The translations under genes were made by a program, and so were the position numbers. A stretch of DNA of 64,000 bases from Bradyrhizobium iriomotense (GTDB lineage Bacteria > Pseudomonadota > Alphaproteobacteria > Rhizobiales > Xanthobacteraceae), in contig NZ_JAFCJZ010000001.1 of NCBI RefSeq assembly GCF_018130765.1, positions 372,001 to 436,000 of the forward strand, in the 5' to 3' direction. Under the pieces are notes generated by a model. The model was given only the letters and a program-made list of their open reading frames with translations. It was not told where the DNA came from and ran no database searches. Shown piece after piece: positions 9,067 to 19,300 of the stretch. The number at the start of each line of letters is the position of its first letter. The stretch's first letter is position 1.

Positions 9067-10320
9067 ATGACTGCATTTAAATCGGATTTCCTCAACACCC
9101 TGCAGGAACGTGGATTCATCCACCAATGCTCCGATTTCGAGGGGCTGGACGCCCTCGCCGCCAAGGGCGAGGCGACCGCCTATGTCGGCTACGATTGCAC
9201 CGCCCGCTCGCTGCATATCGGCAACTACCTGACCATGATGATGCTGCACTGGCTGCAGCAGTCCGGCAACAAGCCGATCACCCTGATGGGCGGCGGCACC
9301 ACCATGGTGGGCGATCCCTCCGGCAAGGACGAGACGCGCGCGATCCGCACCGTCGCCGAGATCGAGTCCAACAAGGAATCGATCCGCGGCGTGTTCGCAA
9401 AAGTGCTGAAATATGGCGATGGCAAGAGCGACGCCATCATGCTCGACAATGCGGAGTGGCTCACAAAACTCAACTGGATCGAGATGCTGCGCGACGTCGG
9501 CCGGCACTTCTCGGTCAACCGCATGCTGACGATGGACTCCGTGCGCCTGCGCCTCGAGCGCGAGCACGAGATGAGCTTCATCGAGTTCAACTATATGGTC
9601 TGCCAGGCCTACGACTTCGTCGAGCTCGCCAAGCGCACCGGCTGCAAATTGCAGATGGGTGGCTCGGACCAATGGGGCAACATCATCATGGGCGTCGATC
9701 TCGGCCGGCGCATGGGCACCCATCAGCTGTTCGCGCTGACGACGCCGCTGCTGACGACCGCCTCCGGTGCCAAGATGGGCAAGACCGCGCAAGGCGCGGT
9801 GTGGCTCAACGCCGACCAGTTCTCGCCCTATGATTTCTGGCAGTACTGGCGCAACACCGAGGATGCCGACGTCGGCAAATTCCTGAAGCTGTTCACGACG
9901 CTGTCGATGGCCGAGATCAAGAAGCTCGAGGCGCTCGGCGGCTCGGAGATCAACGAGGCCAAGAAGGTGCTCGCGACCGAGGCGACCGCGCTGCTGCACG
10001 GCCGCGACGCAGCAAACGAAGCAGCCGAAACCGCGCGCCGCACTTTTGAGGAAGGCGCGCTGGCGGAGAGTCTCCCAACCGTGGAAATTCCGCGCGGCGA
10101 ACTCGACGCAGGGCTCGGCGTGCTCAACGCCTTCGTGAAGGCGGGCCTGGTTGCCTCCAACGGCGAGGCTCGCCGCCAGATCAAGGGCGGCGGCCTGCGC
10201 GTCAACGACGCGCCCGTCACCGACGAGAAGATGGCGCTCTCAGCGGCCAATCTGACGCCGGAAGGCGTGGTCAAGCTGTCCTTCGGCAAGAAGAAGCACG
10301 TCCTGATCAGGCCTGCATAG
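9067..10320 (+). CDS. tyrS: Tyrosyl-tRNA synthetase
   Basis: Charges tRNA-Tyr with tyrosine. The 417-residue class I synthetase has the HIGH-type motif LHIGNY near residue 50, the tyrosine-binding segment GGSDQWGNI, and a KMSKS-type loop reading [15 protein letters not shown]-terminal S4 RNA-binding domain (roughly residues 350-410) contains [14 protein letters not shown]. All expected parts are present. The ribosome binding site is weak. A TATAAT box lies about 100 bp upstream. Confidence 0.97.
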   Translation: MTAFKSDFLNTLQERGFIHQCSDFEGLDALAAKGEATAYVGYDCTARSLHIGNYLTMMMLHWLQQSGNKPITLMGGGTTMVGDPSGKDETRAIRTVAEIESNKESIRGVFAKVLKYGDGKSDAIMLDNAEWLTKLNWIEMLRDVGRHFSVNRMLTMDSVRLRLEREHEMSFIEFNYMVCQAYDFVELAKRTGCKLQMGGSDQWGNIIMGVDLGRRMGTHQLFALTTPLLTTASGAKMGKTAQGAVWLNADQFSPYDFWQYWRNTEDADVGKFLKLFTTLSMAEIKKLEALGGSEINEAKKVLATEATALLHGRDAANEAAETARRTFEEGALAESLPTVEIPRGELDAGLGVLNAFVKAGLVASNGEARRQIKGGGLRVNDAPVTDEKMALSAANLTPEGVVKLSFGKKKHVLIRPA

Positions 10321-10340
10321 GCGTATGAGCTTTTGATGCT

Positions 10341-10372
10341 TGTCAGGGCGCGCCGATGCGCGCTCCCTGACA
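10341..10372 (+). terminator. Strong hairpin between tyrS and the MFS gene
   Basis: TGTCAGGG pairs with CCCTGACA and CGCGC with GCGCG around a CGAT loop, giving a 13-bp stem with a two-base bulge. It lies about 20 bp after the tyrS stop and ends five bases before the annotated MFS start. There is no T-run. It may end the tyrS transcript or fold over the initiation region of the next gene. Confidence 0.5.
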
Positions 10373-10376
10373 GGCA

Positions 10377-11636
10377 ATGGACCAGAACACGCCCAGGGAG
10401 ACGAACAAAGACGGCCTCGCGGCGACACCGCAAGGTGCCGTGCGCATCGCGCTTACCGTGCTCGCGCTCTGCTTCACACTGGCCGTACTGGGACGCGGGC
10501 TCGGCGACAGCTTTACGGTGTTCCTGAAGCCGATCTCGGAAAGCTTTGGCTGGGACCGTGCGCAGATCGTTTCGGTCTATTCACTCACCTGGCTTGCGAG
10601 CGGCCTCACCGCCCCCTTCGTCGGACGCCTGTTCGATCATTCCGGACCGCGCATCGTCTATGCGCTCGGCCTGCTGCTGCTCGGCGCGGCCTTCCTGATC
10701 GCGGCGCACGCCCAGCATCTGTGGCAGTTCCAGCTCTCGATCGGCCTCTGCGTCGGCATCGGCATCGCCTTCATCGGCATCGTACCGAACTCGATCCTGC
10801 TCGGCCGCTGGTTCGGGCCGCGCCTGCCGACCGCGATGTCGGTGGTGTATTCGGCGATGGGCGGCGGTGTGCTGGCGCTGCTGCCGGCCTCGCAGCTGCT
10901 GATCGATCACATCGGCTGGCGCGACGCCTACCAGCTGTTCGGCTTTGCCGCATTGGGCCTGCTGGTGCCGCTCCTGCTGCTGCCGTGGCGGCTGTTCGCT
11001 GCGGGCTCGCCGCATGTCGTGAAGAGGACCGATCCTGACTTCGTCGACAACGGCTGGACGCTGCTTCGCGCGATGCGCCACCACGCCTTCTGGGCGCTGT
11101 TCTCGACCTTCTTCTTCACCGCCGTCGGCATGTATGCGATCGCAGCTCAAATCGTGGCCTATCTGATCGACGCCGGGTTTCCACCGCTCCAGGCCGCGAC
11201 CGCCTGGGGCTTCTCCGGCGTCGTGCTGGTGTTCGGCATGCTCGGCGTCTCCGCGCTCGACGGGCTGATCGGACGCCGGCCGTCCGTGCTCTTGAGCTAC
11301 GCGATCTCGATCCTCGGCATCGTCCTGCTCTGGCTGCTGCAATATTCGCCGAACATCTTCCTGCTCACCGGCTTCGTCGTCTGCTTCGGCAGCATGATGG
11401 GCTCGCGCGGCCCGCTGATCAGCGCGACCGCGATGCGGATCTTCCAGGGCAAGCGCATGGGCACCATCTACGGCACGATCTCGATCGGCAGCGGCCTCGG
11501 CTCGGCGTTCGGCTCCTGGAGCGGCGGCCTGATCCATGACGCAACCCATGGCTACAACGCGCTGCTCGCCTTCGCACTTGCGAGCGTGGTGCTCGGAATG
11601 ATTCCATTTCTGATTGTGCCCGCCTTGCGGCGCTAG
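10377..11636 (+). CDS. MFS transporter, monocarboxylate/OxlT-like
   Basis: Inner-membrane secondary transporter of 419 residues with about twelve hydrophobic segments. The loop after helix 2 reads GRLFDHSGPR, a variant of the MFS motif A. The overall pattern resembles the oxalate/monocarboxylate (OFA/MCT) branch; the substrate cannot be told. The ATG at 10377 has no proper Shine-Dalgarno and follows a strong hairpin. A GTG at 10440, preceded by AAGG, is an alternative start that would remove 21 hydrophilic residues. Confidence 0.83.
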   Translation: MDQNTPRETNKDGLAATPQGAVRIALTVLALCFTLAVLGRGLGDSFTVFLKPISESFGWDRAQIVSVYSLTWLASGLTAPFVGRLFDHSGPRIVYALGLLLLGAAFLIAAHAQHLWQFQLSIGLCVGIGIAFIGIVPNSILLGRWFGPRLPTAMSVVYSAMGGGVLALLPASQLLIDHIGWRDAYQLFGFAALGLLVPLLLLPWRLFAAGSPHVVKRTDPDFVDNGWTLLRAMRHHAFWALFSTFFFTAVGMYAIAAQIVAYLIDAGFPPLQAATAWGFSGVVLVFGMLGVSALDGLIGRRPSVLLSYAISILGIVLLWLLQYSPNIFLLTGFVVCFGSMMGSRGPLISATAMRIFQGKRMGTIYGTISIGSGLGSAFGSWSGGLIHDATHGYNALLAFALASVVLGMIPFLIVPALRR

Positions 11637-11855
11637 GTATCTCAGGGGTAACCTGATCGCATTCGCGTCACCGGACAATTACGGATGGGACCGGCGCGAA
11701 TACGCGCAAAAAATGCGGATCACACGCGGCTGAAACCCCGGCCTGCGGTGTTATGTCCGACATGACAAAAATGTCAGCGCGGAATCAATCCTGGGTGGCT
11801 TGCGAGGAGGAACCGAATGCGGTCCAAGTCGCTACATTGGATGGAGGGCAAACCA

Positions 11856-12299
11856 ATGGACTTTTCTTTTCTCTCTCGCTTTCAACCGGTTCTGCTGAGC
11901 CTGTTTCGCTTCATCACCGGCCTCTTGCTGTTCCAGTACGGCATCGCCAAGCTGTTCAAGTTCCCGCCTGTGCCGATGTTCGCGAAAGTCGAACTGATGT
12001 CGCTCTACGGCGCGGCCGGGACGATCGAGCTGGTGGTTGGCGGGCTGTTGATGATCGGCCTGTTCTCGCGCCTCGCCGCTTTCATCCTCTCGGGTGAAAT
12101 GGCCTTCGCCTACTTCATGGGCCACATGCTCAAGGGCGAAACGCCGGTGTTCCTGCCGCTGCTCAATGGCGGCACCGCAGCGATCCTGTTCTGCTTCGCC
12201 TGCCTCTACCTGTCGGCCGCCGGCGGCGGTCCGATCAGCGTCGATGCCGCGTTGGGCAAGGAGAGCGGCGCAGCCGGCGGCGCGTTCGCGCGGCGCTAA
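11856..12299 (+). CDS. DoxX family membrane protein
   Basis: Small inner-membrane protein of 147 residues with four hydrophobic helices. Family features include LLLFQYGIAKLF in helix 1 and GTIELVVGGLLMIGLFSR. DoxX proteins are linked to redox or oxidative-stress functions, but most, including this one, have no assigned reaction. The ATG at 11856 was chosen for the GGAGGG site eight bases upstream. The 220 bp upstream hold no recognisable gene. Confidence 0.85.
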   Translation: MDFSFLSRFQPVLLSLFRFITGLLLFQYGIAKLFKFPPVPMFAKVELMSLYGAAGTIELVVGGLLMIGLFSRLAAFILSGEMAFAYFMGHMLKGETPVFLPLLNGGTAAILFCFACLYLSAAGGGPISVDAALGKESGAAGGAFARR

Positions 12300-12326
12300 G
12301 GCGCCCCCGGATCACTCCCACAAGCA

Positions 12327-12354
12327 GCGGCACCGGCGCACCCGCCGGTGCCGC
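12327..12354. terminator. 12-bp perfect hairpin between convergent genes
   Basis: A perfect 12-bp inverted repeat with core GGCACCGGCG and CGCCGGTGCC around a CACC loop sits between the DoxX stop and the stop of the minus-strand small gene. It has no clear T-run. By position it probably ends both transcripts. Confidence 0.6.
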
Positions 12355-12355
12355 A

Positions 12356-12442
12356 TTAACGCGCCCCGAGCACGTTCCAGATGAGAACGAGGGCCGCGAC
12401 GAGCAGCACGGACATGATGATGCGATGAACGAATCGATTCAT
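12356..12442 (-). CDS. Predicted 28-residue single-span membrane protein
   Basis: A short frame encodes 28 residues with a basic start MNRFVHR, one hydrophobic helix IIMSVLLVAALVLIWNVL and a short GAR end. The layout is that of a genuine small membrane protein: positively charged N terminus, one span, and a stop directly before a strong hairpin. The ribosome binding site is weak (GGACC about five bases upstream). No function is known. It could be chance, but the composition is unlike shadow frames in this genome. Confidence 0.5.
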   Translation of the reverse strand: MNRFVHRIIMSVLLVAALVLIWNVLGAR

Positions 12443-12604
12443 TGCGGGTCCGGCCCTGCTCCGTAGCTACCAAAGTCCAACATCGATTTTCCCGGGCAGT
12501 CCGCAGCGGCGGACGCCAGAACACGGCGATTTGCCTGCAGGATTGCGCATCCGGCTGCGAACGGTGTTGCGCGCGGCAGCGCGCCGCACGCGTCCATTCA
12601 TGAT

Positions 12605-12617
12605 TGGTAAGAACTTC
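12605..12617 (+). promoter_or_regulatory. Shared upstream element of the chemoreceptor pair (copy 1)
   Basis: The 13-mer TGGTAAGAACTTC lies 56 bp upstream of the first chemoreceptor. The same 13-mer lies 64 bp upstream of the second. Flanking bases are less conserved, so this is likely a promoter or operator common to both genes. Confidence 0.45.
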
Positions 12618-12660
12618 ATGCTACCGACGCGAGCAATAACAACCAGTCCTAGAGGCCGCG

Positions 12661-14355
12661 ATGAAGCTGCTCAGCCATCTGAAGATCCGCACCAAGCTCG
12701 CCAGCATGGTCTGCCTCGCGGCGCTCACGGTGACGGCCATCATCGGCGTATCGGCGGTGCTGAGCAAGAGCCGCATGATGGAGGACCGCGTCCAGCAGAT
12801 GCGGACCGCGGTGGAGCTGCTCTACAACTACGCCCAATCGCTCCAGGACGAGGTCGCAGCCGGCAAGCTGACGCAGGCCGAGGCCAAGGCCCAGTTCCAC
12901 CAGCGCGGCCGCCGCATGAGCTTCAACGGCGGCCAGGGCTACCCCGTCGTCTACAATCCCGACACCTCGCTGTTCGTGAACGGCGCCAACCAGCAGCTTG
13001 AAGGCAAGATCACCGGCGCGACCGACTCCAACGGCGTCCTGATCGCCGACGCCATCCTCAACGCGGCCAATCAGAATGCGCAGGGCGGCGTGGCCTCCTA
13101 TCTCTATCCCCGCCCCGGCCAGACCGAACCCGTGCGCAAGACCGTGTTCACGCGCAAATTCGCTCCCTGGAACGTGACCATCAGCTACGGCCTCTATGTC
13201 GACGACATCGACGCCGACGTGCGCGCCCTGACGCTGGAGCTCGCTGCGATCGGCGTCGGCCTGATGCTGCTGATGGCGACGCTGTCCTGGCTGATCGCCC
13301 GCGACGTGCTCGGCGCGCTCGACCGCCAGAAGAACCGCATGCAGGCGATTTCCGAAGGCGCCATCGACAAGCCGGTCGAAGAGACCGACCGCGGCGACGA
13401 GATCGGCCGCATGGCCGAGACGCTCGAAGTGCTCAGGCAGACCGCGCTGACAGCACGCAATCTGGAGGCCGAGCAGGTCGCCGCCAAATCCCGCAGCGAG
13501 CAGGAGAAGCGCGAGGCCCTGATTGCTCTCGCCGACCGCTTCGATGCCTCCGTCGGCCAGCTCGTCGGCCTCATGGCCTCCGGCTCCGGCGAGCTCGAGA
13601 CCACCGCCAAGTCGATGTCATCCACCGCCGAGGGCACCAACCGCCGCGCCGCCGTGGTCGGCTCGGCCGCCACCGAAGCCAGCCAACGCGTGCAGACCGT
13701 CGCCGCTGCCGCCGAGGAGCTCTCCTCCTCCATCACCGAGATCAGCCGCCAGGTCGCGCAATCGGCCGAAGTCACGGGACGTGCGGTGGACAGCGCCCGC
13801 CGCACCGACACCATCGTGCGCGCCCTCTCCGACGGCGCCCAGCAGATCGAGCACGTCGCCGAGCTGATCTCCAGCATCGCAGCTCAAACCAACCTGCTCG
13901 CGCTCAACGCGACCATCGAGGCGGCCCGTGCCGGCGAAGCCGGCCGCGGCTTTGCCGTCGTCGCTTCCGAGGTGAAATCGCTGGCGAGCCAGACCGCGGA
14001 AGCCACCCGCGAGATCGGCGACAAGATCGCCCAGATCCAGGGTGCGACCAGGGAGGCCGTGGACGCCATCGGCGGCATCACCGCCACCATCGAGGAGGTC
14101 AGCCGCATCGCCACCTCGATCGGCGCCGCCATCGAGGAGCAAGGAGCAGCGACTGCCGAGATCGCCCGTAGCGTCTCGCAGACGGCGGAAGCGACCAAGG
14201 AGGTCACCACCAATATCGGTGGCGTCTCCACCGCTGCGAACGAGACCGGCAACGCCGCCGGCATGGTGCTCGCCGCGGCTAGCAGCCTCTCCAAGCAGGC
14301 CGAGCAGCTCTCCGGCGAAGTCGGCACGTTCCTGAAGGGCGTGCGCGCGGCGTGA
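12661..14355 (+). CDS. Methyl-accepting chemotaxis protein, sCache sensor (copy 1)
   Basis: Transmembrane chemoreceptor of 564 residues that signals to CheA/CheW. The order is: helix 1 (about 14-34), a periplasmic single-Cache domain (35-185) with [11 protein letters not shown] and the QLEGK loop, helix 2 (193-213), HAMP (214-266), and the long coiled-coil signalling domain. The hairpin tip reads [29 protein letters not shown] in pieces. There is no C-terminal CheR-docking pentapeptide. The ligand is unknown; sCache domains often bind small organic acids. It is a tandem duplicate of the next gene, and the two are co-oriented, each with its own upstream element. Confidence 0.94.
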   Translation: MKLLSHLKIRTKLASMVCLAALTVTAIIGVSAVLSKSRMMEDRVQQMRTAVELLYNYAQSLQDEVAAGKLTQAEAKAQFHQRGRRMSFNGGQGYPVVYNPDTSLFVNGANQQLEGKITGATDSNGVLIADAILNAANQNAQGGVASYLYPRPGQTEPVRKTVFTRKFAPWNVTISYGLYVDDIDADVRALTLELAAIGVGLMLLMATLSWLIARDVLGALDRQKNRMQAISEGAIDKPVEETDRGDEIGRMAETLEVLRQTALTARNLEAEQVAAKSRSEQEKREALIALADRFDASVGQLVGLMASGSGELETTAKSMSSTAEGTNRRAAVVGSAATEASQRVQTVAAAAEELSSSITEISRQVAQSAEVTGRAVDSARRTDTIVRALSDGAQQIEHVAELISSIAAQTNLLALNATIEAARAGEAGRGFAVVASEVKSLASQTAEATREIGDKIAQIQGATREAVDAIGGITATIEEVSRIATSIGAAIEEQGAATAEIARSVSQTAEATKEVTTNIGGVSTAANETGNAAGMVLAAASSLSKQAEQLSGEVGTFLKGVRAA

Positions 14356-14380
14356 GCCGCGCGACATCTGTGGAACGCGA

Positions 14381-14406
14381 CGATGCATCGACGAATCGAT
14401 GCATCG
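14381..14406 (+). terminator. Self-palindromic hairpin after chemoreceptor 1
   Basis: CGATGCATCGA and TCGATGCATCG form a perfect 11-bp stem with a CGAA loop, 25 bp after the stop. Each arm is itself nearly palindromic around ATGCAT, so this region has dyad symmetry at two scales. It may terminate transcription or bind a protein. Confidence 0.45.
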
Positions 14407-14555
14407 ATTAAGCCGGCGCTCGACCGCTTAAACACGAGCACGATCTCTAATTTCTAGACACGTCGCCGCAGGCGTCGGCCTCGCGCCTGCATATGCGTGT
14501 CCACGGCTGCGCGGATTGCGGCGCGCCTCAACGCACCAGCCCCTGCGTTCAGGAA

Positions 14556-14568
14556 TGGTAAGAACTTC
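14556..14568 (+). promoter_or_regulatory. Shared upstream element of the chemoreceptor pair (copy 2)
   Basis: A second perfect copy of TGGTAAGAACTTC lies 64 bp before the start of the downstream chemoreceptor. It indicates that this gene has its own promoter rather than depending on read-through. Confidence 0.45.
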
Positions 14569-14619
14569 CTGATACGGCTGCGCGAGAACAAGCATTCTAC
14601 AACCGTTCCCGAGGCCGTC

Positions 14620-16314
14620 ATGAAGCTGCTCAGTCACCTGAAGATCCGCACCAAGCTCGCCAGCATGGTCTGTCTCGCGGCGCTCACGGTCACCGCGCTC
14701 ATCGTTGCCTCCGCCTATCTCAGCAAGACCCGCATGCTCGACGATCGCGCGCGCCAGATGCAGACGGCGGTCGATCTGCTGCACGGCTTCGCGCAATCGC
14801 TTCATGACGAGGTCGCCGCCGGCAAGATGACGCTGGCCGATGCGCAGGCCCAGTTCAAGCTGCGCGGCCGGCAGATGAAGTTTGGCGGCGGCCAGGGCTA
14901 TCCCGTCGTCTACACCGCCGATTCAACCGTGATGATGAATGGCGGCGCGCCTCAGCTCGAGGGCAAGAACAACGGCATCAAGGATGCCAATGGCATCGTG
15001 ATCGGCGATGCCACCGTCAATACGGCCAGACAGGCGCCTGAAGGCGCCATCCTGTCCTATCTTTTCCCGCGTCCGGGCGAAACCGTTCCGGTTCGCAAGC
15101 TGGTGTTCGCCCGCTACTTTGCGCCGTGGAACGTCGCGCTTGCCTACGGCCTCTATGTCGACGACATCGACGCTGACGTGCGCGCCCTGACGCTGGAGCT
15201 CGCCGCAATCGGCGTCGGCCTGATGCTGCTGATGGCGACGCTGTCCTGGCTGATCGCCCGCGACGTGCTCGGCGCGCTCGACCGCCAGAAGAACCGCATG
15301 CAGGCGATTTCCGAAGGCGCCATCGACAAGCCGGTCGAGGAGACCGGCCGCGGCGACGAGATCGGCCGCATGGCCGAGACGCTCGAGATCCTGCGCCAGA
15401 CCGCGCTGACGGCGCGCAATCTGGAGGCCGAGCAGGTCGCCGCCAAGTCGCGCAGCGAGCAGGAGAAGCGCGAGGCTCTGATTGCGCTTGCCGACCGCTT
15501 CGATGCGTCCGTCGGCCAGCTCGTCGGCCTGATGGCCTCCGGCTCCGGCGAGCTCGAGACCACCGCCAAGTCGATGTCATCGACCGCCGAAGGCACCAAC
15601 CGCCGCGCCGCGGTGGTCGGCTCGGCCGCCAATGAAGCCAGCCAGCGCGTCCAGACCGTGGCCTCCGCTGCGGAAGAACTCTCCTCCTCCATCACCGAGA
15701 TCAGCCGACAGGTCGCGCAATCGGCCGAGGTGACCGGCCGCGCCGTCGACAGCGCCCGCCGCACCGACACCATCGTGCGGGCCCTCTCCGACGGCGCCCA
15801 GCAGATCGAGCACGTCGCCGAGCTGATCTCCAGCATCGCAGCCCAGACCAATTTGCTCGCGCTCAATGCCACCATCGAGGCGGCACGTGCGGGCGAAGCC
15901 GGCCGCGGCTTTGCCGTCGTCGCCTCCGAGGTGAAGTCGCTGGCGAGCCAGACCGCGGAGGCCACCCGCGAGATCGGCGACAAGATCGCGCAGATCCAGG
16001 GCGCGACCAGGGAGGCCGTGGACGCCATCGGCGGCATCACCGCCACCATCGAGGAGGTCAGCCGCATCGCCACCTCGATCGGCGCGGCCATCGAGGAGCA
16101 AGGAGCAGCGACTGCCGAGATCGCCCGTAGCGTCTCGCAGACGGCGGAAGCGACCAAGGAAGTCACCACCAATATCGGCGGCGTCTCCACCGCCGCCAAC
16201 GAGACCGGCAACGCTGCCGGCATGGTGCTCGCCGCTGCCTCAAACCTCTCCAAGCAGGCCGAGCAGCTCTCCGGCGAAGTCGGCACGTTCCTGAAGGGCG
16301 TGCGCGCGGCGTGA
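14620..16314 (+). CDS. Methyl-accepting chemotaxis protein, sCache sensor (copy 2)
   Basis: Second chemoreceptor of 564 residues with the same layout as its upstream neighbour: signal-anchor helix, sCache sensor with [11 protein letters not shown] and QLEGK, second helix, HAMP and signalling domain. The start is the ATG giving [10 protein letters not shown], identical to copy 1; an upstream in-frame ATG would add 41 residues that do not match. The sensor differs widely from copy 1, so the two probably detect different or differently tuned ligands. The near-identical cytoplasmic half would let them join mixed arrays. Confidence 0.94.
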   Translation: MKLLSHLKIRTKLASMVCLAALTVTALIVASAYLSKTRMLDDRARQMQTAVDLLHGFAQSLHDEVAAGKMTLADAQAQFKLRGRQMKFGGGQGYPVVYTADSTVMMNGGAPQLEGKNNGIKDANGIVIGDATVNTARQAPEGAILSYLFPRPGETVPVRKLVFARYFAPWNVALAYGLYVDDIDADVRALTLELAAIGVGLMLLMATLSWLIARDVLGALDRQKNRMQAISEGAIDKPVEETGRGDEIGRMAETLEILRQTALTARNLEAEQVAAKSRSEQEKREALIALADRFDASVGQLVGLMASGSGELETTAKSMSSTAEGTNRRAAVVGSAANEASQRVQTVASAAEELSSSITEISRQVAQSAEVTGRAVDSARRTDTIVRALSDGAQQIEHVAELISSIAAQTNLLALNATIEAARAGEAGRGFAVVASEVKSLASQTAEATREIGDKIAQIQGATREAVDAIGGITATIEEVSRIATSIGAAIEEQGAATAEIARSVSQTAEATKEVTTNIGGVSTAANETGNAAGMVLAAASNLSKQAEQLSGEVGTFLKGVRAA

Positions 16315-16348
16315 GCTGCGGGCACTGAAGGCTCCACAGCGTCATGCC

Positions 16349-16372
16349 GAGCGGGGCGCTTGAGCCCCGCTC
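16349..16372. terminator. Bidirectional hairpin between convergent genes
   Basis: GAGCGGGGC and GCCCCGCTC form a 9-bp stem with a six-base loop. It sits 35 bp after the chemoreceptor stop and directly abuts the stop of the AsmA-like gene, which reads the other way. Confidence 0.6.
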
Positions 16373-19300
16373 CTATCGCCGCGCGAGGCTGCAGCCGCTC
16401 GACAGCTGGCGCGTCGAGCCGGTCGAGCCGTCGTTGGACTGCGAGGGGAATTCCTCGAACGGCGTGTTCTGCTTGCCGGTGTTGAACTCGAATATCTTGC
16501 GGAACACGCCCGGCACCATGGCCGAGACCGGATTGACGCGCATCACGGGCGCGGCCGGCGTGCCGACGACCTCGTAGGTCACGCCGATCAGTCCCTCTTT
16601 GTCGCCAGCCCCCAGGAACAACCCGAGCACCGGAATCTGTCCGAACATATTGTTCAACCCGTACATCGGCACGAAGGTGCCGCTCATGCAGACCTGGTTG
16701 CCGGGATAGTCGATCGAGCCCTCGATGGTGGCGCCGATCATCGGGCCCTTGACCACGCCGTCGCGGATCGTCAGCGCGCCGTTCTGGCGGATGAACTCGG
16801 CGCGGAGCGCGCTGAAGGAGACGCCGTTCCCGGTGCCGTTCGGAGCGCCCGCGGCGACGCGCTCGAGCTGCGCCTCGCCCTTCACCGTGAAGTCCCGCAC
16901 GTTGATGAGGCCCTCGCGCGAGGTGTTCGGCTCCGAGGTCGGCGGCTCCATCGCCACCACCATCTGACCGCCGACCGCCTTGGTGTAGGTGTCGGTGAAG
17001 CGCAGCAGCGCGCCGGCATCGTTGGTCTGGAGGTAGATCACCTCGCGGTTGCCCTGGGCGCGGCCGCCGCGCAGATCAGCCGCAACAGGCGTGTCGCGGC
17101 CGATCTTGCCGCTCAGCGTGAAGGCTTTGACGGCACCGCCCCGCCGCGACATCTTGGCATCGACGCTGCGCATCGCCTCGCCGTTGAAGCCGGCGACCGC
17201 GCCGAGCTTCACATCGATGTCGAAATCGACGTTCTTCATCTTGCTCTTGGCATCGTCCTTGGAATTGCCTGAGATCGCCGACTTCAGGAAGCCGCGGCCG
17301 TCGAACACGTCGCCGCGCATGGTGCCGCGCACCACGCCATCCTGGCTGCGCTCGACCTTCAACGACGCCTTGTCACCGTCAGACGGCGCGTAGGTCGGGA
17401 AGTTCGCGTTCAGGAGGTCGCCATTCGGATCGACTTCCAGCGAGCCCTTGATCGAAGCGCCGCCGCCTTCGATCACGATGTCCTCGAGGCGCGTTGATTG
17501 CGCGGTCGGCACTACCTTGAACGTCGCCTTGCTCGACTTGCCCGGTAACTTGACCCAGCCGGGCAAGATGTTGTCGAGCCTCACCGAGGTCAGATCGGCT
17601 TCGATGCCGAGCTTCGTCGTCGCGTCGGGACTGCCGGCGATCTTGCCCGACACCTTGATCGGTACCGAGCCACTAACAGCAGGGCTGAGATCGAAGCCGA
17701 GGCGCGCGCGGCTCGCATCGTCCAGCGTCGCCTGCAATCTGACGTCGGCATCGCCCTCGGCCGGCTTGCGGTAGTCGAGCGAGGCGGCCTGCCCGTTGAT
17801 CTTGACGTCGCCCTTGACCTGATAGCCCTGGGTATTGGCGACGATCTTCAGGTTGTTGGCCTCGAGCTTCTGGCCCATCACCAGCTTGTCGGCGGCAAAG
17901 CCGTTGAGATCGGCGGTGACGGCGTAGGTCGTGTCGGACTTGGTCAATTCGCCCTTGACCGGCATGCCGAGCTGGATGTTGGCCGAGAACGTTCCCTTGC
18001 TGGTGTTGGGATCGACCACGGTCGCCGACAGATCGCTCAGACGATCGTTCGAGAGCATCTCGGCCGCCGCAGGCACGGGACCGTCGACGCGGAATCTGGT
18101 GCGCGAAGGCGACGGCTTCGGCGCCATGTCAGGCACCTCGAAGGTGAAGTCGGAGATCGTGATCTTGCGACCGGCCGGGGTGTCGGCAATTCCCTGCCCG
18201 ATATTCACCGTCGCAGTGCGTCCGGTCACGCGCGCCTTGAGGTCGGCATCATGCACCACAGGCATGCCGTCCACCGGGCGGACTGCGACGCCGCTCGCGA
18301 CGATGTTGACCGACAGGCCGTCGTCGGGGATCGGCGGCCCCTTGCGGGGAAGGTTCTTCACCGGCGAGTTGATGCCGATCTCGATGCGTTGGAGCGTGCC
18401 GCGCTCGATCCGCTCGATCACCCATTCGCGCAACTCGGGAACGATCAACGTCGGCCACATCCGCTTGAGCGCGGAGGCCGACATCGGCGTTCCCGCAAAG
18501 CCGAGCGTGAGCCGCGGCTCGCCCGAATAGTCGATGGCGCCGGTGCCGGCGACGCCGATCTCGCCGTTGGAGATGTCGGCCTGGGTCAGCAGCAGGCGCT
18601 TGTGGTCGGTGTCGAAGCGAAAGCCGATCGCAATGCGGTTGAAGACAAGCGGCGGCTCGTTGTCGATGCCGCCGAGGAGGATCGATCCGCCGCTGAAGCC
18701 GAGCTGCCAGTCGTTGATGTTGCCGTTGGGCGGCTCGACATGGGCCAGAAGCGTCAGACGGTTGGCGCCGGAGAGGACCTTGAAGGGGGCGACCAGCACC
18801 CGCCGGTTGGCGTCCCACTCGACATTGATCTCGGCGGAATCGATCGCCATCGGATAATCGGGCGTATCGGTGTCGATGATGTTGCCCGCGCCGACCGCGA
18901 TCTTGCCGCGGAAGAAGGTCGGCACGCCATCGCGGCCGAGCTCGCCCTTGAGCTCGCCGGTCAGCGGCAGATCGGCGGTATAGGTGAGATCCTTCACCCG
19001 CAGCGCCAGCAGGATGTTGGAGGTCGAGACCTTGTCGGCCTTGATGTCGACTGAGCGCACGCCATTCTCGGCGGGACCGATCGTGGCGCGCAGCATCCAC
19101 GGCCGCGCCCCCTCTTCGCCGAGGCTGAGCGCGACGCCGCCATGGCTCGGCCGGCGCAGGCTGAGCGTGATGTTCTCAAAGCTCCATTTGCTGCCGCGCT
19201 GCTGATCGTCGACGATCAGATTGCCGTTCTTCAGGCCGATCTCGTTGAGGTTCTGACCGTCGAGGCCGGTCATGCTCAGACTGTCGAGCCAGTCGAGGCC

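Larger units (their letters stand above)
12661..16314 (+). repeat. Tandem gene duplication, two chemoreceptors, offset 1959 bp
   Basis: Both genes are exactly 564 codons and align at a constant offset of 1959 bp. Residues 1-26 are identical. Residues 27-175 (the sensor) differ extensively. From about residue 176 to the end I count only five amino-acid differences, with DNA also nearly identical (13186-14355 against 15145-16314). Confidence 0.9.
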
